Assembly (NCBI GenBank): GCA_002389665.1
Contig: DGNO01000005.1
Span: 271,292 to 335,291 of the forward strand
Direction of reading: 5' to 3'
DNA from: Rhodobiaceae bacterium UBA4490
GTDB lineage: Bacteria; Pseudomonadota; Alphaproteobacteria; Parvibaculales; Parvibaculaceae
DNA length: 64,000 nt
The position numbers and the translations under genes are program-made. The notes under the pieces were generated by a model. It did not search any database and was not told where the DNA came from. It was given only the letters and a program-made list of their open reading frames with translations. Shown piece by piece: positions 33,690 through 43,396 of this stretch (within the stretch, counting starts at the first letter, position 1; each line of letters opens with the position of its first letter).

Positions 33690-35678
33690 ATGTGCGGAAT
33701 CGTTGGGTATCTTGGGGGAAGCGGTCGGCATGGGAGTGAAGCGGACGAGATACTTCTCAAGCGAATGGCGGATACCATACGATCTCGCGGTCCGGATGAT
33801 TGCGGTGTTTGGTTTGACGCGTCAGACGGTGTTGGGTTGGCCCATCGTCGGCTTTCCATTCTTGATTTATCTCCGGCGGGTCATCAGCCGATGCACTCGG
33901 CTTCTGGAAGATACGTCATTATTTTCAATGGCGAGATATATAATCACCTCGAGTTACGTGAAGACCTGAAACAGCTGGGAACGGCACTTCAATGGCGTGG
34001 CCACTCCGATACGGAGACACTGCTTGCCGGGTTCGAGACTTGGGGCATAAAAGGCACAATACGCCGCTGCGCCGGAATGTTTGCAATAGCGGTTGTTGAT
34101 CGCAAGGCGCGCACGCTGACGCTCGTGCGTGACCGCATTGGTGAGAAGCCGCTTTATTACGGTTGGCAGCAGCGTGACGGGACCGCCTGCTTTCTGTTCG
34201 GGTCTGAACTGAAAGCGCTAAAACTCCATCCAAGTTTTAATGCGGATATCGACCGTGATGCGCTCTGTCTGATGATGCGCCACAATTATATTCCTGCGCC
34301 ATACTCGATATATCAGGGTATTAGGAAACTAATTCCGGGCTCCCTGCTGACTATTCCCTTGTCGGCGGCGGAAGGCAGCAGAGGGGCACAGGCGCAATCC
34401 GAGCCTGAACCTTATTGGTCTTTGGCGCAGGTGGCTGAAGCGGGATGCAGGGAGCGGCGCGAAGGCGGTGATAAAGAACTTGTCGGAGAACTGGAGTCGC
34501 TGCTGAAGACAGTAATAGGTCAGCAAATGATTTCAGATGTGCCATTGGGCGCGTTTCTTTCCGGGGGCGTCGATTCATCGGCAGTCGTCGCGCTGATGCA
34601 ATCGCAATCCTTGCGGCCGGTCAAAACCTTCACAATCGGTTTCGATGAAAGCGATTACAATGAAGCTATTCACGCAAAGAAGGTAGCAGAGCATCTGGGC
34701 ACCGAGCATACCGAGCTTTATGTGACGCCGAAGCAGGCGCTGGATGTGGTGCCGCGGCTGCCGGTGCTCTATGACGAGCCCTTCGCTGACTCCTCGCAGA
34801 TTCCCACGTTTCTAGTTTCCCATCTTGCGCGCCGGAACGTAACCGTCTCCCTGTCGGGTGACGGCGGAGACGAGCTTTTTGGCGGGTATACCCGCTACCT
34901 GGTAGCAGCCGGCGTTTGGCAGAGGCTGTCGAAGGTGCCGGTGCCCCTTCGCGTGCTTGCCGCGAAAAGTCTTACAAGCCTTTCTCCCCAAACTTGGGAC
35001 GGTCTCGCCCGTGTAGTTCCGGGGCTCAAAAAGAGGCTGGGCGGGCGCTTCGGGGACAAGGTTCACAAGGCGGCCGGTGTCTTTGGAAGCGACTCGATTG
35101 AGAGTTTGTATAAGGGACTGGTTTCGCACTGGGATGATCCGGAAAGCTTGGTGCTTGGGAGCAGAGAGCCGCCCACGTTCTTGTCGGGGCGCGCACCGAA
35201 ATTGGCCGGGCTGAGCGAAGTTGAGCGTATGATGGCCCTGGATATGCTGTCTTATTTGCCGGACGATATACTTGCTAAGGTAGACCGTGCGGCGATGGGC
35301 ATCAGCCTTGAAACGCGGGTTCCGTTTCTGGACCATCGGGTGATCGAATATGCCTGGCAGCTCCCACAGACAATGAAATTCCGTAATGGGCAGGGCAAAT
35401 GGGCTCTGCGTCAGGTACTCTACAAGTATGTGCCCAAAGAATTGATAGAACGCCCTAAGATGGGTTTCGGGATTCCGTTGGATGCGTGGTTGTCTGGACC
35501 GCTGCGCGATTGGGCGGAAGATCTGCTGGATGAAAAGCGTTTGCAGCAAGAAGGCTTTTTTCACCCTCTGTCGGTTCGGAAGAAATGGGAGGAGCACCTC
35601 GCCGGCCGGCGCAACTGGTCATATCACCTTTGGGGTGTTCTCATGTTTCAGGCATGGTTGGCCGGGCAGCGCGATTAG
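33690..35678 (+). CDS. asnB: Asparagine-synthase-type glutamine amidotransferase (first copy)
   Basis: A 662-residue protein. The N-terminal class II glutaminase domain begins with the catalytic Cys2 (MCGIVGYLGG). The C-terminal synthetase domain starts with the ATP PP-loop LSGGVDSSAVVAL (about residue 290) and carries SGDGGDELFGGYTRY. In polysaccharide clusters such proteins often convert a uronic-acid carboxyl into an amide rather than make asparagine. It lies next to the pgl-like genes and near a UDP-GalNAcA pathway. Preceded by about 215 bases without a clear gene. Confidence 0.9.
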   Translation: MCGIVGYLGGSGRHGSEADEILLKRMADTIRSRGPDDCGVWFDASDGVGLAHRRLSILDLSPAGHQPMHSASGRYVIIFNGEIYNHLELREDLKQLGTALQWRGHSDTETLLAGFETWGIKGTIRRCAGMFAIAVVDRKARTLTLVRDRIGEKPLYYGWQQRDGTACFLFGSELKALKLHPSFNADIDRDALCLMMRHNYIPAPYSIYQGIRKLIPGSLLTIPLSAAEGSRGAQAQSEPEPYWSLAQVAEAGCRERREGGDKELVGELESLLKTVIGQQMISDVPLGAFLSGGVDSSAVVALMQSQSLRPVKTFTIGFDESDYNEAIHAKKVAEHLGTEHTELYVTPKQALDVVPRLPVLYDEPFADSSQIPTFLVSHLARRNVTVSLSGDGGDELFGGYTRYLVAAGVWQRLSKVPVPLRVLAAKSLTSLSPQTWDGLARVVPGLKKRLGGRFGDKVHKAAGVFGSDSIESLYKGLVSHWDDPESLVLGSREPPTFLSGRAPKLAGLSEVERMMALDMLSYLPDDILAKVDRAAMGISLETRVPFLDHRVIEYAWQLPQTMKFRNGQGKWALRQVLYKYVPKELIERPKMGFGIPLDAWLSGPLRDWAEDLLDEKRLQQEGFFHPLSVRKKWEEHLAGRRNWSYHLWGVLMFQAWLAGQRD

Positions 35679-35705
35679 ATATTCAAGGAAAAGCCTTCCT
35701 CAAGT

Positions 35706-36830
35706 CTACAACTTCATGGCGGTAAGCATCGCCGCATTAATTTTCCTCACATCGTATTTCTCGACGGCCATTCGCCGCGATTCCGTACCCATCGTTTCGA
35801 TGATCTGCGGTGACGCAAGGAAGCGTTCCATCGCCTCTTTGAGGGCGGGGATGTTCTGAACCGGGACCAGGAAACCATTCACACCGTCGATGACTGTTTC
35901 TCGGCAGCCTGGAGCGTCGGTGGTGATGATGGGCCGTCCCATTGCCATGGCTTCGAGTACTGTGCGCGGGGTGCCCTCGCGGTAACTTGGAAGTACATAG
36001 ATATGAGAAGTTGTAATCGCGTCGCGTACATCTTCCAGCGATCCGTGCCATATAATATGCCCGGTTTCTTGCCATTGGCGGACCTCGGCTTCGGGAATGC
36101 CGTCGGGATTAGGGTCCAGGCCGCCAACCAAGTGGAACTCTGTTTCGGGTACTGCGGCATACAGCTGCGCCGCCGCCGCCGCGTATTCGCGAATGCCTTT
36201 GTCGCCGATCAGCCGTGCAATCAGCAAAAAACGGGGTGGTCCGCTTGGTAATGGAGCGGGGGTAAAGGTGTCCGTGTCGATGCCGGAACCGTTGACGATA
36301 ACGACAGGAACCCTGGCTGGTAGAAGACCCATCTGTGCGAAATCGCTTTTGTCATCCTGATTCTGGAAAAATATCAGCGTCGCGCGACGTAGTGCATATT
36401 TATAAAGCCCGCGCAGAATTTTCTGAACCAGGGCCCGTTTTCCCCGCGCCTCACCCGTGAAGGCATACCCTAGGCCGGTGATGAGGGCCGCACGATGAGG
36501 GACCCGAGCGAGCCAGGCCGCAAGCACTCCCCAAATAACGGGTTTGGCTGTATATCCGAAAAAATACGTCGGACGAATACGGCCAAAAAGTTTCACAAGA
36601 TAGAAAAGCGTGCGTAGATCCGCGAACGGGTTCACGCCTGTCCGGTTGGCAGGAACTGAATGACACGATACCCCCCGCGTCTCTAGCCATGTCCGCGTGC
36701 GTGTGTCTTCCAGCAGGTCGGGCGCGGCAGCGTGGACGATATGTCCGCGTGCGCGCCACTCTTCAATTAAAGAGCCCCTGAAATTCCGAAGGGATGCCGA
36801 GTATCCAGCGAGAATAAATATAGAATGCAC
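35706..36830 (-). CDS. Family 4 glycosyltransferase, PglA-like
   Basis: A 374-residue retaining GT-B glycosyltransferase of the GT4 family. The N-terminal half shows GYSASLRNFRGSLIEEWRARG and ALITGLGYAFTG. The C-terminal half carries the donor-site pattern PSYREGTPRTVLEAMAMGRP, followed by TTDAPGCRE. The layout and the SLRNF, VNPF and PSY-EG segments resemble PglA, which adds N-acetylgalactosamine to lipid-linked bacillosamine. It is encoded on the minus strand, opposite the genes around it. Acceptor sugar not established. Confidence 0.82.
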   Translation of the reverse strand: MHSIFILAGYSASLRNFRGSLIEEWRARGHIVHAAAPDLLEDTRTRTWLETRGVSCHSVPANRTGVNPFADLRTLFYLVKLFGRIRPTYFFGYTAKPVIWGVLAAWLARVPHRAALITGLGYAFTGEARGKRALVQKILRGLYKYALRRATLIFFQNQDDKSDFAQMGLLPARVPVVIVNGSGIDTDTFTPAPLPSGPPRFLLIARLIGDKGIREYAAAAAQLYAAVPETEFHLVGGLDPNPDGIPEAEVRQWQETGHIIWHGSLEDVRDAITTSHIYVLPSYREGTPRTVLEAMAMGRPIITTDAPGCRETVIDGVNGFLVPVQNIPALKEAMERFLASPQIIETMGTESRRMAVEKYDVRKINAAMLTAMKL

Positions 36831-37273
36831 AGAATATCGCCGTTTGATTTACTGAAGAGAAAATATAGGCGGTGTCATGAGAAAAGAAGGCAATTTTCCT
36901 CAAATTTGGCTTGGTGGATGCGAATTTAACTGTCCCGCCCTTCCTCAACCTGTGCTTGAGATAAGGCAGGACAGATCATATGATGAAACGAAATTTTTGG
37001 GGAGGATTCCTGATGATCATAAGGTGGGTGGAAATCTCTGATTTTTAAACGGCATTTTATCCGTCTTTTGTCGTCAGTATTTCTTGCCAAACTCTTGCTT
37101 CTGAACCACAAATTGGTTCCGCGCTCAAAATGGCAGGCAATGTTCGCGCAATGCTGTCGAGAATGTTCCAGCAGCCTCTCGTATAGGGGCTGTTTGTGTA
37201 TTGGGGGCATGGAGCGGACCTTTTGAGAGGACGGCGAACACCTCTCTGGGGCCATCTATGAAGAAGGCTTTGA
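36831..37273. other. AT-rich intergenic region in polysaccharide block A
   Basis: About 440 bases that divide the GT4 gene from the plus-strand gene at 37274. No supported gene. One open frame, 36877-37041 on the plus strand (54 codons, ATG after AGGCGG), has no recognised relatives and may be chance. Base composition is the lowest in block A. It presumably holds two divergent promoters. Confidence 0.45.
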
Positions 37274-38551
37274 ATGAATACCAGCCGGGAAAAAATAGCT
37301 GTAATCGGGCTTGGGTATGTTGGTTTGCCGCTCGCGGTCGAATTCGGGAAGCGCCGCGCTGTCTTGGGGTTTGACATCGACCAAGGGAGAATTGCGGAGC
37401 TTCGTGCTGGGCAGGATAGTACGCTGGAGGTCCCCCTTGAGGATCTCGCGTCAGCTAGGCATCTTGAGTACAGCAATTCCGCCGAGAGCCTTGCGGACTG
37501 CGGAATCTTTATTGTCACTGTGCCAACACCGATCGATCAGGGGAATCGTCCAGACCTCACTCCGTTGCAAAATGCTAGTGCAACCGTAGGCGGTGTTATG
37601 AAGCCTGGATCTTTAGTGATTTATGAGTCCACCGTGTATCCAGGATGTACGGAGGAGTTTTGTGTTCCGATCCTTGAGCAGAGTTCGGGACTCAGGTTCA
37701 ACGAAGATTTTTTCTGTGGATATAGTCCCGAAAGAATCAATCCAGGGGACAAGAGTCATCGTCTTTCGGACATTAAAAAGGTGACAAGTGGCAGCACCGC
37801 CGAGATTGCGGAGGTGGTAGATCGTCTTTACGCTGAAATCATTACGGCCGGTACCCACAAAGCAAGCTCCATCAAAGTAGCTGAAGCTGCCAAGGTGATT
37901 GAAAACACACAGCGTGACCTGAATATTGCCTTGATGAACGAGCTCAGTCTGATTTTCCACCGCTTGGACATCGACACTTTGGAAGTGCTCGAGGCGGCCG
38001 GCACCAAGTGGAATTTTCTTCCCTTTAAGCCGGGGCTTGTCGGAGGACACTGTATCGGCGTGGACCCATATTACCTGACGCACAAGGCTCAAGAGGTTGG
38101 ATATCATCCCGAAGTGATATTGGCGGGCCGCCGCATTAATGACGGCATGGCTTCCCATGTCGCAGATGAAACCATCAAATTGATGCTTAAGAAAAACAAG
38201 CCGGTGTTGGGTAGCCGTGTACTTGTTCTCGGGTTGACCTTCAAAGAGGACTGTCCCGATTCGCGCAACACTAAGGTAGTAGATCTTGCAAAGGCGCTTC
38301 AGGCCTACAACATCGCCGTCGATATTTACGACCCTTGGATAAATGTAGAGGCTGCTCGGCGTCAGTATAATCTCAATTGCCTAGACCGGGAGCCGGCGCT
38401 GGGAACCTATGCGGCCATTATCATTGCGGTCGGTCATAGGGAATTTAGAGACCTGGGCGAGGCGGGTATCAAAGCATTTGGCGAGCAGGGGGCTGTTGTT
38501 TTCGATGTTAAAGGTATTCTCCCGCCGCACGCTGTAGACGGCCGGTTGTAA
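37274..38551 (+). CDS. UDP-N-acetyl-D-glucosamine/galactosamine 6-dehydrogenase, TviB/WbpO-like
   Basis: A 425-residue UDP-sugar dehydrogenase, oxidising C6 twice with NAD+ to give a UDP-hexosaminuronic acid. Motifs: the NAD-binding IAVIGLGYVGLPLAVEFG (residues 8-25), TVPTPIDQGNRPDL, the segment IYESTVYPGCTEEFCVP, and the catalytic Cys in GGHCIGVDPYYL (about residue 260). The sequence pattern follows the TviB/WbpO branch rather than Ugd. Together with the next gene (TviC/WbpP-like) it makes UDP-GalNAcA from UDP-GlcNAc. Confidence 0.9.
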   Translation: MNTSREKIAVIGLGYVGLPLAVEFGKRRAVLGFDIDQGRIAELRAGQDSTLEVPLEDLASARHLEYSNSAESLADCGIFIVTVPTPIDQGNRPDLTPLQNASATVGGVMKPGSLVIYESTVYPGCTEEFCVPILEQSSGLRFNEDFFCGYSPERINPGDKSHRLSDIKKVTSGSTAEIAEVVDRLYAEIITAGTHKASSIKVAEAAKVIENTQRDLNIALMNELSLIFHRLDIDTLEVLEAAGTKWNFLPFKPGLVGGHCIGVDPYYLTHKAQEVGYHPEVILAGRRINDGMASHVADETIKLMLKKNKPVLGSRVLVLGLTFKEDCPDSRNTKVVDLAKALQAYNIAVDIYDPWINVEAARRQYNLNCLDREPALGTYAAIIIAVGHREFRDLGEAGIKAFGEQGAVVFDVKGILPPHAVDGRL

Positions 38552-38563
38552 GGGCAGTTCGGC

Positions 38564-39634
38564 ATGAGCCGCTATCAAGAGATATTGCAAGACCTTCAAC
38601 GGCAGCCGCGTACATGGCTGATCACCGGCGTTGCGGGATTTATTGGCAGCAACTTACTCGAGGCGCTGCTCAAGCTTGAGCAGCGGGTGGTCGGGCTGGA
38701 CAATTTCCAGACGGGGCATCAGGCAAACCTGGATGAAGTGCGTTCTTTGGTGACACCGGCGCAGTGGGAGCAGTTCCGCCTTATTGAGGGTGATATCTGC
38801 AATTTTTCGGATTGCGAGCGCGCAATGTACTGGGGGCGTGAGGCTTGCGTCGACTACGTCCTGCATCAGGCAGCGTTGGGCAGCGTACCAAGAAGCATTG
38901 CCGACCCTGTTGCAACCAACGCAGCAAACATAACCGGCTTTTTGAATATGCTTGTCGCGGCAAAGGACGCCGGGGTAACAAGTTTTACCTATGCAGCTAG
39001 TAGCAGCACTTACGGAGACCATCCCGATCTCCCGAAAATTGAGCATAATATCGGCAATCCGCTGAGCCCTTATGCCGTGACGAAATATGTCAATGAGTTG
39101 TATGCCGACGTTTTCACGCGAGTCTATGGATTCACAGCCATTGGACTGCGCTACTTCAACGTCTTCGGTCCGCGGCAAGATCCAAATGGTGCATATGCAG
39201 CCGTGATACCAAAGTGGACAGCAAGTTTGCTGCACGGTGAGACGGTCCACATCAACGGAGATGGGGAGACCAGCCGGGACTTTTGTTTTGTCGAAAACGC
39301 CGTGCAGGCAAATTTGTTATCGGCTACGGCAACATCTGACGCAGCTCGGGGGCAGGTATACAATGTGGCTGTCGGCGAGCGGACAACCTTAAATGAATTG
39401 TTGAAGGCAATACAGGACGCGCTTGGCCGCAAAATGGTCATACCGCCGGTTAATGTGGTTCATGGTGATTTTCGGTCTGGTGATGTGCGCCATTCGCAGG
39501 CAGATATTTCAAAGGCGCGCACCCTGCTCGGGTACGAGCCGACACACCGAATTTACGAGGGGCTGGCCGCAACGATGGAATGGTACATCCAAACATCGTC
39601 GAACGATGACCGTCTTGGGCGACTAAAAAGATGA
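38564..39634 (+). CDS. UDP-N-acetylglucosamine(uronate) 4-epimerase, TviC/WbpP-like
   Basis: A 356-residue extended SDR sugar epimerase. Visible: [15 protein letters not shown] near the N-terminus, the TviC/WbpP-specific [15 protein letters not shown], the catalytic Ser-x-Ser-Thr in [11 protein letters not shown], and [15 protein letters not shown] with Tyr-x3-Lys. It interconverts UDP-GlcNAc and UDP-GalNAc or their uronates. The partner dehydrogenase ends 12 bases upstream, so both belong to one operon. The stop overlaps closely with the start of the next gene. Confidence 0.9.
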   Translation: MSRYQEILQDLQRQPRTWLITGVAGFIGSNLLEALLKLEQRVVGLDNFQTGHQANLDEVRSLVTPAQWEQFRLIEGDICNFSDCERAMYWGREACVDYVLHQAALGSVPRSIADPVATNAANITGFLNMLVAAKDAGVTSFTYAASSSTYGDHPDLPKIEHNIGNPLSPYAVTKYVNELYADVFTRVYGFTAIGLRYFNVFGPRQDPNGAYAAVIPKWTASLLHGETVHINGDGETSRDFCFVENAVQANLLSATATSDAARGQVYNVAVGERTTLNELLKAIQDALGRKMVIPPVNVVHGDFRSGDVRHSQADISKARTLLGYEPTHRIYEGLAATMEWYIQTSSNDDRLGRLKR

Positions 39635-41047
39635 ATGGAGTGGCGTTTGCCCGAACAGCGTAAGCATTCGGAGTTCAGTTTTGATTTTCGGCGAACCTGG
39701 TCATTGTGGGCTTATTCACTTTGTATTGTGGCGTTAAGCTTCAAGCAGTTTCGCGGCGATGGGATGGCTGGCCCAATTGAATGGGTGGTTGCCGCGGTTG
39801 CCTTGATTGTGATTATGGATGGCTTGCGCCGGCGTGAGCTCCACAAGAATCCCTATATTTGGGGGGGGAGTATCCTCCTTGCCCTTCTATCGCTCGGCGG
39901 TTTTTGGGCATTGATTGTGGAGCCTGCGCGCCTAGGACTGCGTGATACGGCCTCCTACCTCTTCAGCTTCCTTGTTGTAATGGCCTTCCTCAATCTTGCC
40001 AGAGGGCGGGAGGTTGTTGCGCTTGCGGTACTTGCCGTCACAATTGCAACGTATCTGATCTTTGCTGCACTTGTGGCGCTGATCCCCAACCCGTTCACGC
40101 CTGTGATGTGGCATTTTATTACCAGCTCGAACGAGCAATTGATGTGGCATGCCAGCTCTCGGCTGCAGGGATTTTCGGACAATCCGAATCAGATCGCGTT
40201 TTTGGCCATTTCCGCGCTCGGTCTTCTCGCTTATGTGGAAAACAGAGCTGCCCTTTCCCGTAGGATCATCATTCCTCTTGCCATTGGTAGTGTGGTTGCA
40301 GGGGCAATGACTCATAGCGATTCTTTTTTCTTGGCACTGTTGACGTTGATGGTTGTTTTTTTTGCCATACACATTGTGGAGTTTGTTGGCGCAGTCCGTA
40401 ACGGCAAAAAGGAAATTTGGAAGGGTAATCGCCCGCATACCATCACATGCATCTTTCTTCTCGCATTCGCGGGCGTGTTATTCGCTCTGTCAGAGGGCGG
40501 CGAGGAACGACTGGTTTCCTTGGATACGGGGAATAGCGGTGAAGAGGTGACCGTTGATGAAAAGGTAAGCTCTGGAGAGGAGCCGCGTGAACTGAATGAG
40601 CTTGTGGACCGTGAGCTGCGTCGGGTAATGGCGGCGGATGCCCATCAGGGAACCGTACGAATAGAGCTTTGGAAGCAGGCGGTGAGTTTGGGATTGAAGT
40701 CGCCGTTGGTGGGGTACGGTCCTGGATACAAATTAGCGCCGGGTGAGCCTGGTGCGATTCAGGAGGCGCATAATACGGTTCTTGATCTATTGCTCATCTC
40801 TGGGATTGTCGGTTTAGGCGGGCTATTGGCTTTGGTTCTCCTGGCGGTCCGCGGAGGACTGAAAAACGGTCATCTGGCGATATTGATCGTAATGGGAACC
40901 GGCGTTGCTGTGTTTGCAATGTTTCATTATGTCGGACGGCAACCTGTCTTCTGGATAACAGTCTTTGCTATTATTTACGCAGCTGATCTTGACCGGGTGT
41001 TGAAGTTGAGACCCGGCTTTCTGGCTCTAAACCGCGGCGCAACATAA
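39635..41047 (+). CDS. O-antigen ligase/polymerase family membrane protein (Wzy-like, block A)
   Basis: A 470-residue inner-membrane protein with about 10-12 hydrophobic segments. A large periplasmic loop near residues 295-340 is followed by the family core RIELWKQAVSLGLKSPLVGY and then EAHNTVLDLLLISGIVGLGG, the Wzy_C pattern of O-antigen ligases and polymerases. It links oligosaccharide units on undecaprenyl pyrophosphate. Start at 39635 is directly after the previous stop. Its last 77 bases overlap the convergent flippase gene. Whether it is polymerase or ligase cannot be separated. Confidence 0.78.
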   Translation: MEWRLPEQRKHSEFSFDFRRTWSLWAYSLCIVALSFKQFRGDGMAGPIEWVVAAVALIVIMDGLRRRELHKNPYIWGGSILLALLSLGGFWALIVEPARLGLRDTASYLFSFLVVMAFLNLARGREVVALAVLAVTIATYLIFAALVALIPNPFTPVMWHFITSSNEQLMWHASSRLQGFSDNPNQIAFLAISALGLLAYVENRAALSRRIIIPLAIGSVVAGAMTHSDSFFLALLTLMVVFFAIHIVEFVGAVRNGKKEIWKGNRPHTITCIFLLAFAGVLFALSEGGEERLVSLDTGNSGEEVTVDEKVSSGEEPRELNELVDRELRRVMAADAHQGTVRIELWKQAVSLGLKSPLVGYGPGYKLAPGEPGAIQEAHNTVLDLLLISGIVGLGGLLALVLLAVRGGLKNGHLAILIVMGTGVAVFAMFHYVGRQPVFWITVFAIIYAADLDRVLKLRPGFLALNRGAT

Positions 41048-42419
41048 CAAGCAACGTGGCCAGGCCAACACAAACGCCGGTCACGCTAATTGCCAGCAAA
41101 AACAGTGGATTCAAAACGCCCTCGCAAATGGTGACGACAAGGATAGGCAACACCAGAATAGTTGCATCCATAAACGTTCGTATTTGCGTGGTCGTGATGG
41201 AGAGCAAGATTAGTTTTAGAAGAACGAAGAATAGCAATTGACCAAATAACCAAGCCCACCCCACCTCTGCCAGCGTGATTTCACTCGGTGACATAGCCAG
41301 AACGATCGCGACGAAAGCGATAGAGACAAGGGTGGCAGCTAACACTCGCCGGCCGAGTCCGTAAGCTTGCGCAGTCTCGATGAGGAAGCGGCTATATCCA
41401 AGAAGCGAAACACCTGCTGCCACGCCAAATGCATAGGGAATATGAGTGAAATAGCCTTCGAGCAATGACCGCTCGAGAGTGATGAGGGCACAGACGCCAA
41501 GGAAATACGTGAGATGAAAAAGCGCCAGCCCTTCGAAAAAATAAGGAGCGGGCTGGCTAACCTTCGGTCGCTTGTTCCCCTCTCGTCCGGAAAGCAAGTA
41601 ACTGAAGAGAACGGTCGGATAGATAGTGGCCAGAAACCATATCGCTGCGACCATGTCATAGAGCAGACGGTAGGTGCCGAGCGCTTCGCGGCCGTAGGTT
41701 CGGTCGATGTGAAGCGACGGCAATTCCTGCATCACGATGATGGCGGCAGCCGCGGCAAAGAAGCTTAAGGTTGATGCAAGATAGGTCGGGCGAAGTCGAA
41801 ACCGCATGCCTTCTGCGTAAGCGTACCGCTTTGCAATCCACCAGACGGATATGCCGCCAATGACCAATCCCTTCGCGGTAATGGCTATGACTGCCCAGTA
41901 AACAGAACCCGTGACCAACAAAACACCCCAGGCGCTTGCATGTCGCAGAAGAGTTGCGGCAAGCCGGAACGTGTAAATCGTCCGAAATTTTTGCGCGACT
42001 GTAAGGTGGAAGACGAGCCTGTTGGAGGGATATGAGAGCAGATGCTCGATAGTTACGACGGCCACAATCAATTGCCCGCCTATGCCGGTCGCAGAATCAA
42101 GCGGGTAGAAGAAGTTCCCTAGAGCCACGAGCAAGCATGAGCCGAGGACGAAGGGGAGTAGAGATCCGTTTATGCTGGCCAGGGCAACCGCATCTGCATC
42201 CCTATCGCTCAAGCCTTTGCACTTTTCCTCCGAGCGGGCGAAGAGGGCTCCTTTGACCAGAGAGGTTTCCCACAAATAATAAATCGCAAGAAAGACGATA
42301 TAGATGCCGTAGCTGCCGTAACCGCTAGGGCCGGCGAGGGAAAAAAAGACGAAAATTGCGGCGAGATTTGATGCGAACGCGAGCGCGTTGATCCCATAGA
42401 CGCTCAATAGCGTCTTCAT
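40971..42419 (-). CDS. Polysaccharide flippase/oligosaccharide export membrane protein (Wzx-like, block A)
   Basis: A 482-residue membrane protein with about 12-14 hydrophobic segments, the layout of MOP-superfamily flippases that move undecaprenyl-linked units across the inner membrane. The N-terminus (AAIFVFFSLAGPSGYGSYGIY) follows the typical PST pattern. The C-terminal tail (residues 455-482) is soluble and is read from DNA that also encodes the end of the polymerase gene on the other strand, a 77-base antiparallel overlap. ATGA overlap with the FkbM gene downstream suggests co-translation. Confidence 0.78.
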   Translation of the reverse strand: MKTLLSVYGINALAFASNLAAIFVFFSLAGPSGYGSYGIYIVFLAIYYLWETSLVKGALFARSEEKCKGLSDRDADAVALASINGSLLPFVLGSCLLVALGNFFYPLDSATGIGGQLIVAVVTIEHLLSYPSNRLVFHLTVAQKFRTIYTFRLAATLLRHASAWGVLLVTGSVYWAVIAITAKGLVIGGISVWWIAKRYAYAEGMRFRLRPTYLASTLSFFAAAAAIIVMQELPSLHIDRTYGREALGTYRLLYDMVAAIWFLATIYPTVLFSYLLSGREGNKRPKVSQPAPYFFEGLALFHLTYFLGVCALITLERSLLEGYFTHIPYAFGVAAGVSLLGYSRFLIETAQAYGLGRRVLAATLVSIAFVAIVLAMSPSEITLAEVGWAWLFGQLLFFVLLKLILLSITTTQIRTFMDATILVLPILVVTICEGVLNPLFLLAISVTGVCVGLATLLVMLRRGLEPESRVSTSTPGQDQLRK

Positions 42420-43396
42420 GGGCGCACTCGTTCAGAGTTGCTGCCAGTCAGCCGCTTAATCCAGAAGGGCGACTTCGTCGCGATGAGATTAAGGCCCGTT
42501 GCTTGGATCTGACTTTTGTTGGCGTTTACGCTGGTGAGTTCTTCAAGCGTGGATAGTTTGTTGAAGTGACCATCCTCAATGCTGAAAATTGTCATGCCGA
42601 GCTCATCGATGGCATATCGGACAGCGTCGCTGAGACCGCTCCGGTCGGCATCCTCAATAATGAATGCCGTTTTACCGGCAATGGCTGCGGAAGCCCCCTG
42701 TAGTGCCCGCAGTTCAACACCTTCTACATCGAGTTTGACGATAACCGGTTGCTGGTCGGCATCAAGGTTTTCAAGTGTAAGCAGGTCGTCAATGGTGACT
42801 GAGACGACATCGTTCACAACATTCTTCGATGCGCCATACCAGTTTTCGTCGATCGAAAAACCCGCATGGCGGCTGCCAAAAAGCGAAATTCTTTTGTCGC
42901 TTACGCTATCGATGGCCCGATGGTGGATATGGGCGTTCAGTTTATTCACATTCAGTTTCAACAGTTGAAAGCAAAACTCGGATGCTTCGACGGCGACGAC
43001 CGGATGTTCGCCGTAAAGGCCCGATGCGACGCGTGCACTCCAATAACCAAAGTTTGCGCCCAGATCGAGAAATACATACGGAACGTCTGCGAAATGTGCC
43101 AATACCACGTCAATCTCAGGCTCATAGGACCATGAAGGGTCAAGCAAACGGTTCCAGTAATAATCGTTCGAGGGGAAACGAAAGCAAAAACGTCCTTCTC
43201 TCACCATCGTCATCGTCGTCGGCCGTGTGATCTTGCTGATCATATTGTGAAGGCGCGAAATGCCTATGTAGCCGAAAGGGCGTAAGATCTTATGAGTTGT
43301 TTGCAGGGCGCGCACATGTATCAATGAGCGCAGATCCGGCGTCGATAGCGAAGCGTTGGTACGGTCAAAAATGATGGCTTCACTCGCTGCGTTCAT
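42416..43396 (-). CDS. FkbM-family SAM methyltransferase
   Basis: A 326-residue protein with the FkbM methyltransferase fold. The SAM-binding segment VFLDLGANFGYWSARVASG is near residue 107; VAVEASEFCFQLLKLNVN follows, then the later VIVKLDVEGVELRALQGA motif that marks the family. FkbM proteins O-methylate sugar hydroxyls in surface glycans and antibiotics. It is co-transcribed with the flippase, whose start overlaps its stop by 4 bases in the minus strand. The methylated sugar position is not known. Confidence 0.84.
   Translation of the reverse strand: MNAASEAIIFDRTNASLSTPDLRSLIHVRALQTTHKILRPFGYIGISRLHNMISKITRPTTMTMVREGRFCFRFPSNDYYWNRLLDPSWSYEPEIDVVLAHFADVPYVFLDLGANFGYWSARVASGLYGEHPVVAVEASEFCFQLLKLNVNKLNAHIHHRAIDSVSDKRISLFGSRHAGFSIDENWYGASKNVVNDVVSVTIDDLLTLENLDADQQPVIVKLDVEGVELRALQGASAAIAGKTAFIIEDADRSGLSDAVRYAIDELGMTIFSIEDGHFNKLSTLEELTSVNANKSQIQATGLNLIATKSPFWIKRLTGSNSERVRP

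Noticed and set aside
33475..33731. Minus-strand frame in the gap before the first asnB, reading HTPQGAARLSWAVFLSNDH and YPAHLYERFREEVDEEQ
   Set aside because: The peptide looks gene-like, but the frame runs on into antisense of pglE, has no ribosome-binding site and I cannot name a family. It may be a remnant; a protein search of 33475-33689 would decide.
36926..37518. Two minus-strand frames upstream of and across the start of the TviB/WbpO-like gene
   Set aside because: They overlap the well-supported plus-strand gene or lie in AT-rich leader DNA, without ribosome-binding sites or domains.
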